A stretch of DNA of 64,000 nucleotides from Acheta domesticus (Eukaryota; Arthropoda; Insecta; Orthoptera; Gryllidae). Position 1 is the stretch's first letter. The number at the start of each line of letters is the position of its first letter. Location of the stretch: assembly GCA_031308135.1 (NCBI GenBank), contig JAHLJT010003656.1, positions 70,016,984-70,080,983 of the forward strand, read 5' to 3'. The notes beneath the pieces were generated by a model. It was not told the DNA's origin. It did no database searches and saw only the letters and a list, made by a program, of their open reading frames with translations. The position numbers and the translations under genes were made by a program. Below are positions 46,813 through 57,314 of this stretch, one piece after another.

Positions 46813-47039
46813 GTTCTAAACACCGGGAAACGAAATCATGCAAGCTCGTAGCGGTAACAATGCTACGGAAAAAGGGAGAAAGCCAGTATTTCAAAAGCCT
46901 CTGAAACGCTAAGTATTGGGGTTAGCGCAGTACAATTTGGAAGGGTGATAGAAAGCCACCAAAACATTTTGAAACTTTTTACGAATAAACGCAATAATTC
47001 TAGTTATTTCATCCAAGCCCTCAATTAGACCTCTGAATT

Positions 47040-47965
47040 TTTGGATGAAAAAATGTTTGATTTAGGCACCTAAAATAGGCAACAAAATTACGAAATGAGG
47101 TACTAATAAGCATAAGCACGTATTAGGCACTTAAAATAGATTAAAAATGACCTAGCCAGGCAAAAAAATTAGACATGAAAAAGTTATATTTCTGGCATCT
47201 AGAACTCATCCCAAAAGAAATAAATTAGGCAATTTTTATTAGGCAGGAAAAAGTATTTTTACTTTCATGAGAGAGATTATAACCATATTTTATTCATTTC
47301 CATAATCAGCAGAATAGTATATAATCTATCCACATTTTTTACAAATTCGCCAAATTTTTTACATTAAGGCTTTTATCTTTAAAAATAATTTTGAAGGCTG
47401 AAAATCACCGACTGATTCATAGGAGCAAACAAATTTAGTCACTTTCTCATGTTCACTTCTCCTGGAACTTCTTCACTCCCCCCCTTCCAAATTGTACCAC
47501 ACGACCCATTTTAACCATTGGGCTATATTTTGTAATCTTTACCCGTCTGACTGTATGCTTTTGCCTGACCTGTGGCTTTCCTTGCCTGAATTTCGAAGAC
47601 GACGCGCTGCGGCGATAAGCCTCAATCTGTCAACAGCGCAGCAGCACCAGGAATCAGTGCAATTGCCTAAGAAGTGTGTGCCGAACGGAGACGAGCGTGA
47701 AACATCCTTATAATGTTGACTTGCAGGGCTCCTTGAGTTCGGTATTTTGGGCGAGAGATTTTGGTGCGTTGTCGATGGCGTATTCGATCACACGATATTG
47801 TATTTGCATTCGGAAAAGTGTTTACGTTTCCGTAAAACGAATTTCAAAATGTAGCATTTAAAATATATTGTTCTTAAAAATCACTTCTTTTAGGCAGTTT
47901 TAGGCAAAAATATATTAAAATAGGCATCAACCACCCTTTTAGGACATTTTAGGCACTATTAGACT
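47040..47965. mobile_element. TAGGCA-rich non-autonomous element, copy 2
   Basis: The longer relative of 10436-11075. It starts AAAAAATGTTTGATTTAGGC and ACCTAAAATAGGCAACAAAA. The centre carries AATTGCCTAAGAAGTGTGTG, AACGGAGACGAGCGTG and TTTTGGTGCGTTGTCGATGG. It ends with TTAGGCAAAAATATATTAAA, ATAGGCATCAACCACC and TTTTAGGCACTATTAG. TAGGCA occurs about eight times, concentrated in the terminal ~150 bp on both sides. No recognised coding sequence; a 73-codon frame at 47492 is unsupported. Confidence 0.65.
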
Positions 47966-48255
47966 TCTACTCAAAAAACATCAATTCTCAGTCAGGATTC
48001 TCTTCAAAGTAATTCCAAAATTTTGTTCCGAGGTGTTAGCTCAATTCAGGTCCGATACTTTGGGAACGTACTTCACATTGGGAACGTAATCCACATTCGG
48101 GGACTTTACCCTAACTGACTTTTTAATGTTATTGTAGCCCATAAACATCCGTGGCGCCTAACTGAGGGATTATTGGGCTTATTCCCCCTCCCGCATGGCT
48201 GAAAAATGCAATGGAAACTGATATCGTTATCTCTGCCGTCTATAGTACAAACTCC
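47966..48255. other. Short non-coding stretch
   Basis: Nothing recognisable. Confidence 0.5.
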
Positions 48256-48259
48256 TTAA

Positions 48260-48851
48260 CCCTGGAGACGTGGCGGTTGCCGGAGTTACGTTAGAGGTGG
48301 CGCGGGGTCATTTCTGACCCCTTTTACTTATTTCTTTATAAAATTATATTTAGCAAGAAATAAGTGCGAAATTAGTTATTTTAATTATAATCAATCATTT
48401 ATAAAGCCGTATTAACTTCATTCACTATTATAAACAAACATGCAAATGAGGAATTGAAACAAATAAAAGGGCAAAATTATCATTTATCTTTCATTTTATG
48501 TAGTGACCCCATTTACATTTTTCTGAATATTTCAACGGCAAAGGTACCAGAAAGTTCAGCAAGTTTCATTTTATAACATTGTCTCACATAAAATCGAACA
48601 ATTTCTTGAAAATACCTCAAAGCCAATCAACATAACTTAGAAAAAGTACGAAATTTAAGATGTTTGTTTTGGTTTCACAAATATTTATAAATGAATTATT
48701 TAATATAAAATTTTGAAAATCTTTCAGACAAAAGCAAAAGAATGTGGTAAAAAGTATGCGAAATGTAAAGCTTCTGACTCGGGAAATTAGGCAACTGCAG
48801 CTAAGCAAAGATACGTGGGGTCACAGGGGACCCCGCGCCACCTCTCTCGGG
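48260..48851. mobile_element. piggyBac-like MITE at a TTAA site
   Basis: A 592-bp element bounded by TTAA on both sides (48256-48259, 48852-48855). Ends begin CCC in both orientations: CCCTGGAGACGTGGCGG on the left, CCCGAGAGAGGTGGCGCGG from the right. The subterminal GAGGTGGCGCGGGGTC is shared by both arms, and each has a GGGGTCA/TGACCCC palindrome. TTAA target sites with CCC ends are diagnostic of piggyBac elements. The AT-rich interior has no transposase. Confidence 0.85.
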
Positions 48852-48855
48852 TTAA

Positions 48856-51190
48856 GAACTCAAAACCTACAATCTCCAGCTCTCCAATGTTTTTGGGTAT
48901 TGTTGTGTTAAGTAAAAAAATTGTTAAAATCATGTGTGAAAATTATTATTACTATTTTTATTAATATGCTTTTCACGTACAAAATGCAAATGGATAGTCG
49001 AGTATGTTTTTTTAAACGCTAAGCTTGGAATAAAGAGTCTAAAAATTTATCATTTTGCAGAATTGGGCATTCGAAACAAAACAAGTTTTCCTTTCCTTAG
49101 GGTCACGATAATCTGTTTTTCAGGCTCTAAAACGAAGTTTCCGAGTTATGTTGTACAGTGAGATTCTCTAGTGTGTTGCGGGTTGCATCTGTCTTGTCTG
49201 TTTCTCACTAGTATTTACTCTCATGTATATTTATGATTTAATTTAATATATTTGTAAATTTTAACTTTCTGCACTCCTCCAAGTAAACTTCAATTATACT
49301 AAATCTCACACTTCTCCGTGCTCGCAATGTGCCTCAAAAGGAGTACAAAGTTTTCTCTTCACGTATTAATGTATAGACACATCATCAACGTGTGTATTGT
49401 ACGCACTTTGTCACTTCGTCCCCTATTTGCACTTCCGCTCCATCGCCGCGTTCGAAGTAGGCCACCACACGGGCGCGTTCAGCTGCTGCCGCACAGTGCG
49501 TCCAAACGCTTGCAAGCGCGCGCCACAAAGCATAAGTACTTGTCTGACCTGGAGGGCCTCGAAGTATGCGCTAGTTTTGTATGTTTGAAATTCAATCGTA
49601 TTTGTCTTGTATTTCTTTTTGAAATATATTTTTTTGCCAGCATCTGAGGCAAATATTTCTCTTCTTCTCAAACTTTTTTATTACAAAAATTTCAAAAAGG
49701 TTTATACGATAAAATGACACAAGAAGAGTTTGTAGGTTTGAACCCCACGAATGGCAAGAATGTTATTTACGTCTAATTGCGTGGATGGAGAAAAACATGC
49801 TGTTATTTATTTTCCAGTACATCTACGCGAGTATTTCGCACTTTGTACATCATTGTTTTTAAATTTGAACATTCCTTCGTTCTGGAACTCATCTGCGAAC
49901 GCTCCTGGTTCCCCCTCCCCCCCCCAATGGCCTTGGCGATTCGGTCATTTGTTGCTATTGGGGAGTATATACGCAGCTCTTTGGCTTACGCGACAAAAAA
50001 GGGGGGTCAAAACTTGAATAGTTTATGTTAACTTACCGCAATCTTGTAGTGTTCATGTTTCTTAATCTTCTTGGAACTTTTCACTAATTCACAGATTAAA
50101 CTCGTACCTGTGTCCTTTTATATTTACTCACACCCAAATTTATCATTCGCACTTAACACCAATCCCTATTTACATTATTTGCACGTAGAATATCCCAAGG
50201 CGCCGACTTCGCTCGCGAAGCGTTCCTGGCGGATAGGCACTATGTGCTCTGCCCTGGCCATTAACTGTGCTTTCCGTCACATAGAGCCGGTACGGTGCAC
50301 TGGTAAACCATCTGACATAACTAAGTTTTCTTCACAAACTGACTCTGACTCATGCTTTTGCCATACATAAAATCAACATTCAATTTCGTTTTACATTTAT
50401 TTCTAGTTTCTGCACCTTTCTGACTTCTCGTGTTGCAGAGTGTGCATAACCAGAGGAACTAAAGCCTCAAAAATCCAAAACCAAGCCCGACAAGATCTAT
50501 TTTGTAGATTGCTACCTAAGAAAGAAATTGAAGAGGTGGGCTCGTATATCGGATTCCGATGTTCTGACATTGTATCTGCGTTACGCTCGAACGCTCAGAA
50601 GAGAACAACAATTAAACGTGCGTGAAAATTTTAAAAGGCGTAGGTTAATCGAAAATAGAAATGAGAGGGTATTAAATAATAATTTGTTCAAAAATATTTC
50701 GTTCACCGTTGTGTGTTTGAATGTGAACATAAAAAGGGATATTCTCACGAGGCCAAATTAAATCTCCAGTTCCAATTTATCCTATGAATAAATAGTGAGA
50801 CGAACCCTTGCTTTGCTTCTGAACATAAATATAGCTTCACAAAATTGTCCATATTTTATTGAGATTTCTTTTTTCTAGATATGGGAGAAGTACGATCGGA
50901 GTTTATTTTTTTGGGAATACTATAAAATAAAAGCTGTAGTTAGTACGCTGATTCAAATACTGTTTCTAATACTCCAGAGCAATCATTTGTAATTTTCAAA
51001 ATTTGCGAAGCACATTTATTGAATCTTTATTTTTAATTCAACTATAAATATTTTAAAAAAGTAGGAATTCTGGAACTAAAGAAAATGTGTTCTAACCCAT
51101 TAGTGACCAGCGTGTCCCAATGAAAACGGCAACGACGCAGGGGTGTCGTTTCAATGTCTATGCAATAATTTTCGAATTTTATTTTTTGAA
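48856..51190. other. Mixed non-coding stretch
   Basis: No gene is supported. GC-richer patches at 49425-49560 and 50200-50300 are not repetitive within the window. Overlapping 61- and 77-codon plus frames (50440-50761) follow a pyrimidine tract ending in TTGCAG (50435-50440), resembling a 3' splice site, but the frames match no family I know. Confidence 0.4.
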
Positions 51191-51715
51191 TAGATTGATT
51201 CGTGATTCCGGGGGTGCCAACTACTGAGGTTATTGGGCCCGTAAGTGTTGTGCGTGTTTTTCCTCGGAAGGTGGCGGTGAAATTCCCCGCTGAATGACGA
51301 GACCCTGCGCCATCCTACTGTCGACTAGCGGGGTTTCCCCTCAACGACGTATCTCCCACCAGCGGGGTACCGCCCCAGACGCGACAAGCTCTAAGCTCCC
51401 GACTGGTCTCCTAGCATGTGTGCTAGTGTAGTGCATTTTAGTGTGTGTACGTAAGGGGGTGAGGATAGGACACGGAAGAGGAACGAAAGATCGGTGCGTG
51501 GCCAGTTTGTTAGGGTACTGCTCCGGCATTCGCTTGGTGTTGATCGGAGAATCCATGGAAAACTGCCGATCAGAGTAGCCAACCACTATAATTCTCCTTC
51601 AGACAGCGACTGAATTCGACCTAGCTGAAAAGCTGGTGTCGAAAATCCTGCCGCCGCGGGTCACGAATCTAGAACCTCCCGGTCAGAGGAACTGCAGCGA
51701 TCTTCAGTAGACGTA
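51191..51715 (-). mobile_element. SINE-A copy, nearly complete
   Basis: A minus-strand copy from the tail (GATTGATTCGTGATTCCGGG) through TCGGAAGGTGGCGG, CTGTCGACTAGCGGGG, TATCTCCCACCAGCGGGGTA and TTTGTTAGGGTACTGCTCC to GATCAGAGTAGCC. The head ends near 51712 (GAGGAACTGCAGCGATCTTC). Confidence 0.85.
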
Positions 51716-51904
51716 GACATCTTAAAAGGAACATATATACAAGATTTTTTATTTCTGAATGCTAGATGTTGATTTAGACATGATCGCTAAATCATTATAC
51801 TCTTCTGGCGAGGGTATACATACGACTTGCATCTGTTCGAATCTTCATCTGAATCCGTGCTTAGCCTGTGTTTAAGTCGAAGGGAGAAGCCGATGTAAAG
51901 CAAA

Positions 51905-52250
51905 AGGAGCAGTACTCTAATAAACGGGTCACGGACAGCACGCGATCTTTCCTTCCACTTCTTTGTCCTATGTCCTGTCCTTTCACACACTTACAATCAC
52001 ATGCTCGACACTAGCACACATGCTTGGAGACCGGTTAGGAGCTTAGAGCCTATCCCGGCTGGGGCGGTGCCCCACTGGTGGGTGATACCTGGTGGAGGAA
52101 AACCGGGCTAGCCGACGGTAGGTCGGCGCCGGATCTCACCATCCAGCGAGGGAAGATCACCGCCACCTCCGGCGATAAAATCATGCACTGCACATACGGG
52201 ACTGATGGCCTTAGCAGTTGAAGCGCCCGGAAACCCTAATGAATCAATCA
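51905..52250 (+). mobile_element. SINE-A copy, 5'-truncated
   Basis: Plus orientation, from GGAGCAGTACTCTAATAAAC through CACGCGATCTTTCCTTCC, GGCGGTGCCCCACTGG, GACGGTAGGTCGGCGCCGGA and GCACTGCACATACGGGACTG to the AATGAATCAATCA tail. It lies head-to-head with the minus copy at 51191, about 190 bp away. Confidence 0.85.
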
Positions 52251-52289
52251 TTTATTTGTTTACTCCTTTATTTCTCTGTTACACAATTT

Positions 52290-52520
52290 GTTTGCGGTGC
52301 GCGCTTTTTCGGGGGCGGCGCCCGTCAGTTGCGCTCCGCGCGTGCGGAGTCCCCGCGGCTTCCTCTTCCGCCTAGGGAAGGGGTGAGGGGAGCGGGGGCG
52401 GGGGTTGCGTTGCGACACGCCCACTGGCAGAAGGCGGATAAGCTGATTACGACAACGATGCTTATCTCTCGCGAGGATCTGCTCTGCCAGGGTCTTTGAC
52501 CCGCAGCGCCGCGACGCGGC
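52290..52520. other. GC-rich island 8
   Basis: CpG-rich with a G-rich tract (GAGGGGAGCGGGGGCGGGGG, 52385-52404). No gene is recognised. It follows the tail of SINE-A within 40 bp. Confidence 0.5.
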
Positions 52521-52904
52521 CGTTGGATGAATAACACACGAATGCGTCCTACGTAAATATATGCCGGCTTGTTTTGTGGAAACGAGAGGGTGGCGTAATT
52601 GTATTGGTGTCGAATCAATGAATGAATTCTCGCTAAATTGATGTGCAGTTGTTGATAGAATAACGAACGACGGAAACTGTTTTGTTCGGATCATAACTAT
52701 ATGGGGGAAATTGGTGGGGGAAATGTATGGGGAAATTGGTGATTAAAAAAGTACGGTATATGAGTATGAACTTAAAGATATACCAAAAAGGTTGAATTCT
52801 TTTTTTCCCCTTAATTTTCAGATAAGTGCGTTGTATAATTTGGATGTTGAACTATATAATAGAATGTTTATATGATATAACTATATAATGGTAGATACTG
52901 GTAT
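52521..52904. other. AT-rich non-coding stretch
   Basis: Nothing recognisable apart from repeated TATATAATAGA/TATATAATGGTAGA motifs at 52850-52895. Confidence 0.5.
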
Positions 52905-52983
52905 AATCATTAAATTTGTCCAAAGAATTTGTCGGCGCGACCGGGATTCGAACCCGGGCCTTCTGGTTTACGCCGAGGTATAA
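52905..52983 (-). mobile_element. tRNA-like 3' half (short SINE or retro-tRNA)
   Basis: On the minus strand, CGTAAACCAGAAGGCCCGGG and TTCGAATCCCGGTCGCGCCG give a perfect 5-bp T stem (CCGGG/CCCGG) with TTCGAAT loop and an acceptor-side 3' strand. No D arm or A box precedes it, so it is not an intact tRNA gene. TGGTATAAT occurs on both sides (52899 and 52984), a possible 9-bp target duplication. Confidence 0.55.
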
Positions 52984-53036
52984 TGGTATAATGTTTGTAT
53001 TGTACGTTATACAAATTCTAATTTACGTTTTATTAT

Positions 53037-53231
53037 TTATTTCCGTTTAGTCCTTGGAATTTTTCCGCGCCAGCGGAGATTCCATTCCTTAGCTGAGACT
53101 ATTTCCGAAGGTGTAGACACTGTATTATTTTTCCAACTCGCCACCCATTGCGACGATGTAGCTAGTAATTCCTCTTTGGAATTAGGTAGGGAGCTTTTTA
53201 TTAGAAAAGCGTAACTCTTAGGCCATTGCAC
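53037..53231 (-). other. Unidentified 64-codon open frame
   Basis: The minus frame (MQWPKSYAFLIKSSLPNSKE and on to a basic IPRTKRK end) shows codon structure less AT-skewed than its surroundings. The tryptophan pattern (SQWVASW, KEWNLRW) hints at a real protein end, possibly of a transposon. I cannot name a family. Confidence 0.15.
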
Positions 53232-53327
53232 TTAGTTCGGCATAGAGGGGGGAGAGGATCTTATCTAGACGGCGTGACGCTGCATTATGTAGGTCGTCCT
53301 TACGTCACGCACCTGGTCTTACCGCGC

Positions 53328-53860
53328 GGATTGAGGAGGCTCAGGGCATCTGACCGGGAGGTCCTAAGGTTCTAGTCTCGACGGTGGCAGGATTTTCGAC
53401 ACCAGCTACATAGCTAGGTCGAATTCAGCCGCTCTCTGGAGGAGAAGTCTACCGGCCCGCTGCTCTGATCGGTAGTTTTATGTGTTTTCTCCGATCAACA
53501 CAAGGCGAACGCCGGAACAGTACCCTAACAAACGGGCCACGGACCGCACGCGATCTTTCCTTCCTGTACTTTATCCCATCCTCACCTCTTACTTACACTA
53601 GCACTCACATACATTACACTTCCACAGTTATCGGAAGATCAGTCGGGAGCTTAGAGCTTGTCACGGCTGGGACTGGGCACCGCTTGTGGAAGATAACGGG
53701 TTGAGGAAAACCCTCAAGCCATCGTGTAGGGCAGCACCGAATCTCGCCCTCCAGCGGGGAAGATGAAAACAGCTCGGCGATAAAAGCAGCCCCTATAATT
53801 ACAGGACTAATTATCTTAGCAATTGAAGCTCGCGGAAAGATCAATCAATCAATTAATAGT
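53328..53860 (+). mobile_element. SINE-A copy, nearly complete
   Basis: Plus copy with head GAGGCTCAGGGCATCTGACC (missing ~20 bp of the anticodon-arm region) and B-box part AAGGTTCTAGTCTCGACGG. The body has CGGCCCGCTGCTCTGATCGG, ACCCTAACAAACGGGCCACG, GGAAGATCAGTCGGGAGCTT and TCTCGCCCTCCAGCGGGG. The tail is GATCAATCAATCAATTAAT. Confidence 0.85.
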
Positions 53861-54200
53861 CTTATTCGCATTCTCACAACTTACCAGGGAAGGGGAAAAG
53901 GTAACGGAAGGATTTTAGCTTCAAGGTTAATCCATGGTGAGCTCGAAATCTTCCTCACTCCACTATGCACGGTGCCCATATCTTATGCGCCATTGAAACT
54001 CACAGGCCGGAAGTAACCTGTACCTGGGCGGTAGTGGCCCCAAGTCCCTTTTGTTCCCTATCCCAGTCAGGAATCGACGAAAACGTTTAGAAGATAATAC
54101 ATGTTGGTTCCGAGCGACCCACTCGTCACAACCGCCAAGCAAACATTCATGCGTAAGGCGGGATTCGAACCTGAGACTCGTCCAACCGAAATTTCTGTGT
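53861..54200 (-). mobile_element. SINE-E, tRNA-headed SINE
   Basis: The minus-strand head has GAGTCTCAGGTTCGAATCCC then GCCTTACGCATGAATG, a clear B box. The body runs back towards 53870, directly against the SINE-A tail. The A box is not recognisable. Confidence 0.5.
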
Positions 54201-55078
54201 GATTATATTCGTTCCTTGAATTAATATATATTAAACTGATTTTTCATATCTTAATGTTCGCAAATTTGTTCTACAAATACTCGAAAATTGTGTATATTGG
54301 GTTAACTTAATATATTAAAATGTATCAAGAAATAATGGAGTAGTTTCCGAACTCCAGGATTCCGAAAATTGCGTGCTCAATTTGTAAGTAGTCCCAAATT
54401 AAATATATACACGTAACTCATTAAACATATCCTATAGGATGGTTAGGTATATTAGGAAAAGATATTAGTTGATCATACACAGATGTGCAATTCAATTTTG
54501 GGAATTCGACTTGTTTTTCAAAGAACGTTTCCACCGTGAACACTGATGTTAGTTTTCCACTTACAATTTAACCATATTAAACACAAGATATAAATATCGC
54601 GAGGTACAAAAAATGGTTATGTAATCTCCATTTACATCCGTTTGAAGCCAATAATGTGGCTCCCATCTTATAATAAAAGAATGCACTCAATTAACACTGA
54701 ACATTAATTGTCGAATGAATTTAAATGACCTTTGAACGCTTCTAAGAAGCATGAGCACCAAATTATGAGCATCCGTTCACATGCTATAAAATCGAAGGCC
54801 AATCTAACCTACATCTTGCCGCACAGTGCAATTTGAAGCCAACATGATGCAAAAAACTACACAAACGTTCACCATCCTATTGAAAATTGTGGATCAGTCG
54901 AGGAAAGTAAAAATAAGTTTGTGAATAAAAGTTAGAGCTTTTATCGATGCAATGGTAGATATTAATTATAACTGGAAGTAATTATTATATAGTTTTTAGT
55001 AGTTGTGAAAACTAGTATATTATGCTCTGTGAAAGCGGAAGCGTATGCTCTTCGAATAGATGTTTTTCGAAAAAGACT
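54201..55078. other. AT-rich non-coding stretch
   Basis: Nothing recognisable. Confidence 0.5.
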
Positions 55079-55156
55079 GTTGTTGCCAACGTTTGGACTG
55101 TCAATTTGCGACCCTTGTCAGGCCGCATTGTGACGACTAATACGTTGGCAACTGTG
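55079..55156. repeat. Inverted repeat with 34-bp arms
   Basis: TGTTGCCAACGTTTGGACTG / TCAATTTGCG and the reverse complement AGTTGCCAACGTATTAGTCG / TCACAATGCG pair at roughly 24 of 34 positions around a ~10-bp loop (TTGTCAGGCC region). The core TTGCCAACGT is perfect. It may be the centre of a foldback element. Confidence 0.6.
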
Positions 55157-55349
55157 ACTTCGGTAGTGGCGCCTCGCAGAGAGCCGAGTATCAATATGTG
55201 TGAATGATTCATACTATATTTTGATAACAAATTTTCTATGGAATTGTTCGTAAATAATGTATTATTCTAAGAATAATAAATAAATAAAATGGTGAACACA
55301 TAATTAAATGATACTTCATGTTTAAACAAGTTTTTATTAATAACAGAAA

Positions 55350-55765
55350 TCGCGGTGTCATTTTCATCCCTTTCGCTTTCACTCCCCCCCCAAAAAAAAA
55401 TCACCACCAAAACGAAAGATACCTCCGAACCTTCTCTAGGTAGATGGAAATGTGCCCAAGATGAAGCAACGTATGTACATGGTGCGACAGCCCGTGAATG
55501 GGCTCAGGCCTGTCGGCGACATCCCTACCTCGCGGCCATGGGTTAAGGGGGTACGTGTGATTAGCACTTAGGCATCCCTAGGCCGTGTTCTGGTCTTCTC
55601 AACCTGGTAAGTGAATATTCTCATCTTCACACAGCAACATATACTGGGACATTGCATGGAAAACACACGCTATAGTCTTGCCTCGATCGGGAATGGAAAC
55701 CGGGGCCGCGTGGTGGAAAGCGAGTACGCTGACCAAGTGCTAGCCGCGAGGACGATGATGCAACG
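55350..55765 (-). mobile_element. SINE-C, tRNA-headed SINE
   Basis: On the minus strand the head reads GGTCAGCGTACTCGCTTTCC, ACCACGCGGCCCCGGTTTCC and ATTCCCGATCGAGGC: anticodon arm followed by a B box with one mismatch. The body includes ACAGGCCTGAGCCCATTCAC and ends near a C/A-rich tract (55384-55402). The 3' boundary is approximate. Confidence 0.6.
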
Positions 55766-55854
55766 TAGATGTGCCTTCTTTCATTCTAAGAAAGAAACTA
55801 CTCTTAACGACGTAGTACCGGATAGAATGTAAGCGACAAGCAACCTTTGTAAAC

Positions 55855-56165
55855 TGCCAGCCGGGCGCCCGCAGCCCAAACAACCCAACCGCCTGTGCCG
55901 GCGGCGGCGGCGGCGGCGACGACGCGTTCACTGGCTGACGCGGAGGAGCAGGTGCCGAGAGCGCGGCGGCGCGCATGCGCCCAACAGCTCCGGCGCCTAA
56001 ACACATCCCGGAGCTGCCACACGCCGCGCTCACGTGCGGGTCCCCCCGCCCCGCTCCTCCCCTCCCCCACCCTTCCCCGCCCCGCCAGGTCCCCGCCACG
56101 CGCCACCCCGCGTGCTGTGGTGCAAGAGGTGATAGGTGGCCTGCTTCCACGCTCTCGAGCAATAA
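55855..56165. other. GC-rich island 9
   Basis: CpG-rich with GGC triplets (55897-55918) and a long C-rich pyrimidine tract (56040-56100). Open frames on both strands (143 codons minus, 95 plus) are compositional. Confidence 0.55.
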
Positions 56166-56228
56166 CAACAATTGACGAGTAATATTTGTTCATTAGAAAT
56201 ATCCATGTTTTCGTTCGATGTAAACCGG

Positions 56229-56768
56229 AAGAGATGGCTCATTGCATCAACCTGATGTCACTGCAGTCCCTCTGACCGGAAGGTCCTAGGTTCGAGTCCC
56301 GGCGGAGGCAGGATTTTCGACACTAGCTGCTCAGCTAGGTCGAATTCAATCACTGTCTGGACGAGAATTCTAGCGGCCGGCTGCTCTGATCAGTTTTCCG
56401 TGGCTTCTCCGATCAACACCAGGCGAATGCCGGAGCAGTACCCTAACAAACGGGCCACGAACCGCGCGTGATATTCCTTGTCCTATCCTCTCCTCTTACA
56501 CACACACTTACACTAACATGTACTACACTACCACACATGCTGGGAGACCGGTCGGGAGCTTGCAGCTTTTCCCGGCTGGGGCGGTGCCCCGCTAGTGGGA
56601 GATACTTGGTTGCGGGGAAAACCCCGCTAGTCGACGGTAGGTCGGCGCCAGATCTCGCCATTCAGCGGGGAAAAGATCATCGCCACCTCCCGAGAAAAAC
56701 AAGCACTACACTTACGGAACTAATGACCTAAGTAGTTGACGCGCCCGGAAACACTAATCAATTAATCG
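56229..56768 (+). mobile_element. SINE-A, full-length reference copy
   Basis: A 540-bp SINE. The tRNA-like head has GAGATGGCTCATTGCATCA (A-box region), the GTCACTGCAGTCCCTCTGAC anticodon-arm region and the B box AGGTTCGAGTCCCGG. The body carries TTTTCGACACTAGCTGC, CGGCCGGCTGCTCTGATC, the inverted CTCCGATCAACACCAGG, AACAAACGGGCCACG, GGGAGACCGGTCGGGAGCTT and ACTAGCGGGG-type inverted segments. It ends with CACTACACTTACGGAACTAA, TGACCTAAGTAGTTGACGCG and an AATCAATTAATC tail. The terminal phrase is reminiscent of known polyneopteran SINE tails. It is non-coding and depends on a LINE for mobility; the partner is not identified. Confidence 0.9.
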
Positions 56769-57314
56769 TTCGATGTAAGAAAATAAGGCATGTGTTTTCG
56801 TTTTCAACAAAATCCATTGAGGTTTTGAATTGAAGAATTGAAAGCAATAGTGATCTAATCTCTAAAAAATTAAAATTGTTTTATTGACACTATTCGTTAT
56901 CTAGGAAAGTGAAGTACTTTTGTACTTTATTGGTTTGGCAAGTTTTCCCCAATAAAGTTAAGAATGAAATCACTATTTATTCTCTTCACAACTCTTTCTA
57001 ACGACAACTATGTAACTTCAATATTATTTTACTCCGTTTTCTTAAAATTTGGCTTAGACCACTATTGTGGTGACCTCTTAAAGTACAATCGAGGTATTTA
57101 TTCAGTATGTGTATTTACTTACATACGATTCGTATTCTTATTTACATTACACATTACATTATTACTTATTTACATTTTACATGTTGAAATTTACTTTCTA
57201 TATTTTATATTACGTACCGATGTTTCCATAAACATAATCGCAGTTTTGAAACAAATTGTTGCAAACTAAATTCTGCAAAGTGTGTAGTTTAATGCGCGCC
57301 TCTTGTAAATTAAT
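56769..57314. other. AT-rich non-coding stretch
   Basis: No gene is supported. The 101-codon frame at 56964-57269 is hydrophobic only because of T-rich sequence. Confidence 0.5.

Noticed and set aside
50420..50625. Exon following TTGCAG at 50440
   Set aside because: A pyrimidine tract and CAG are common by chance; the frame matches no family and no linked exon is visible.
52905..52983. Intact tRNA gene
   Set aside because: The T arm is perfect but there is no D arm or A box upstream, so only a 3' half is present.
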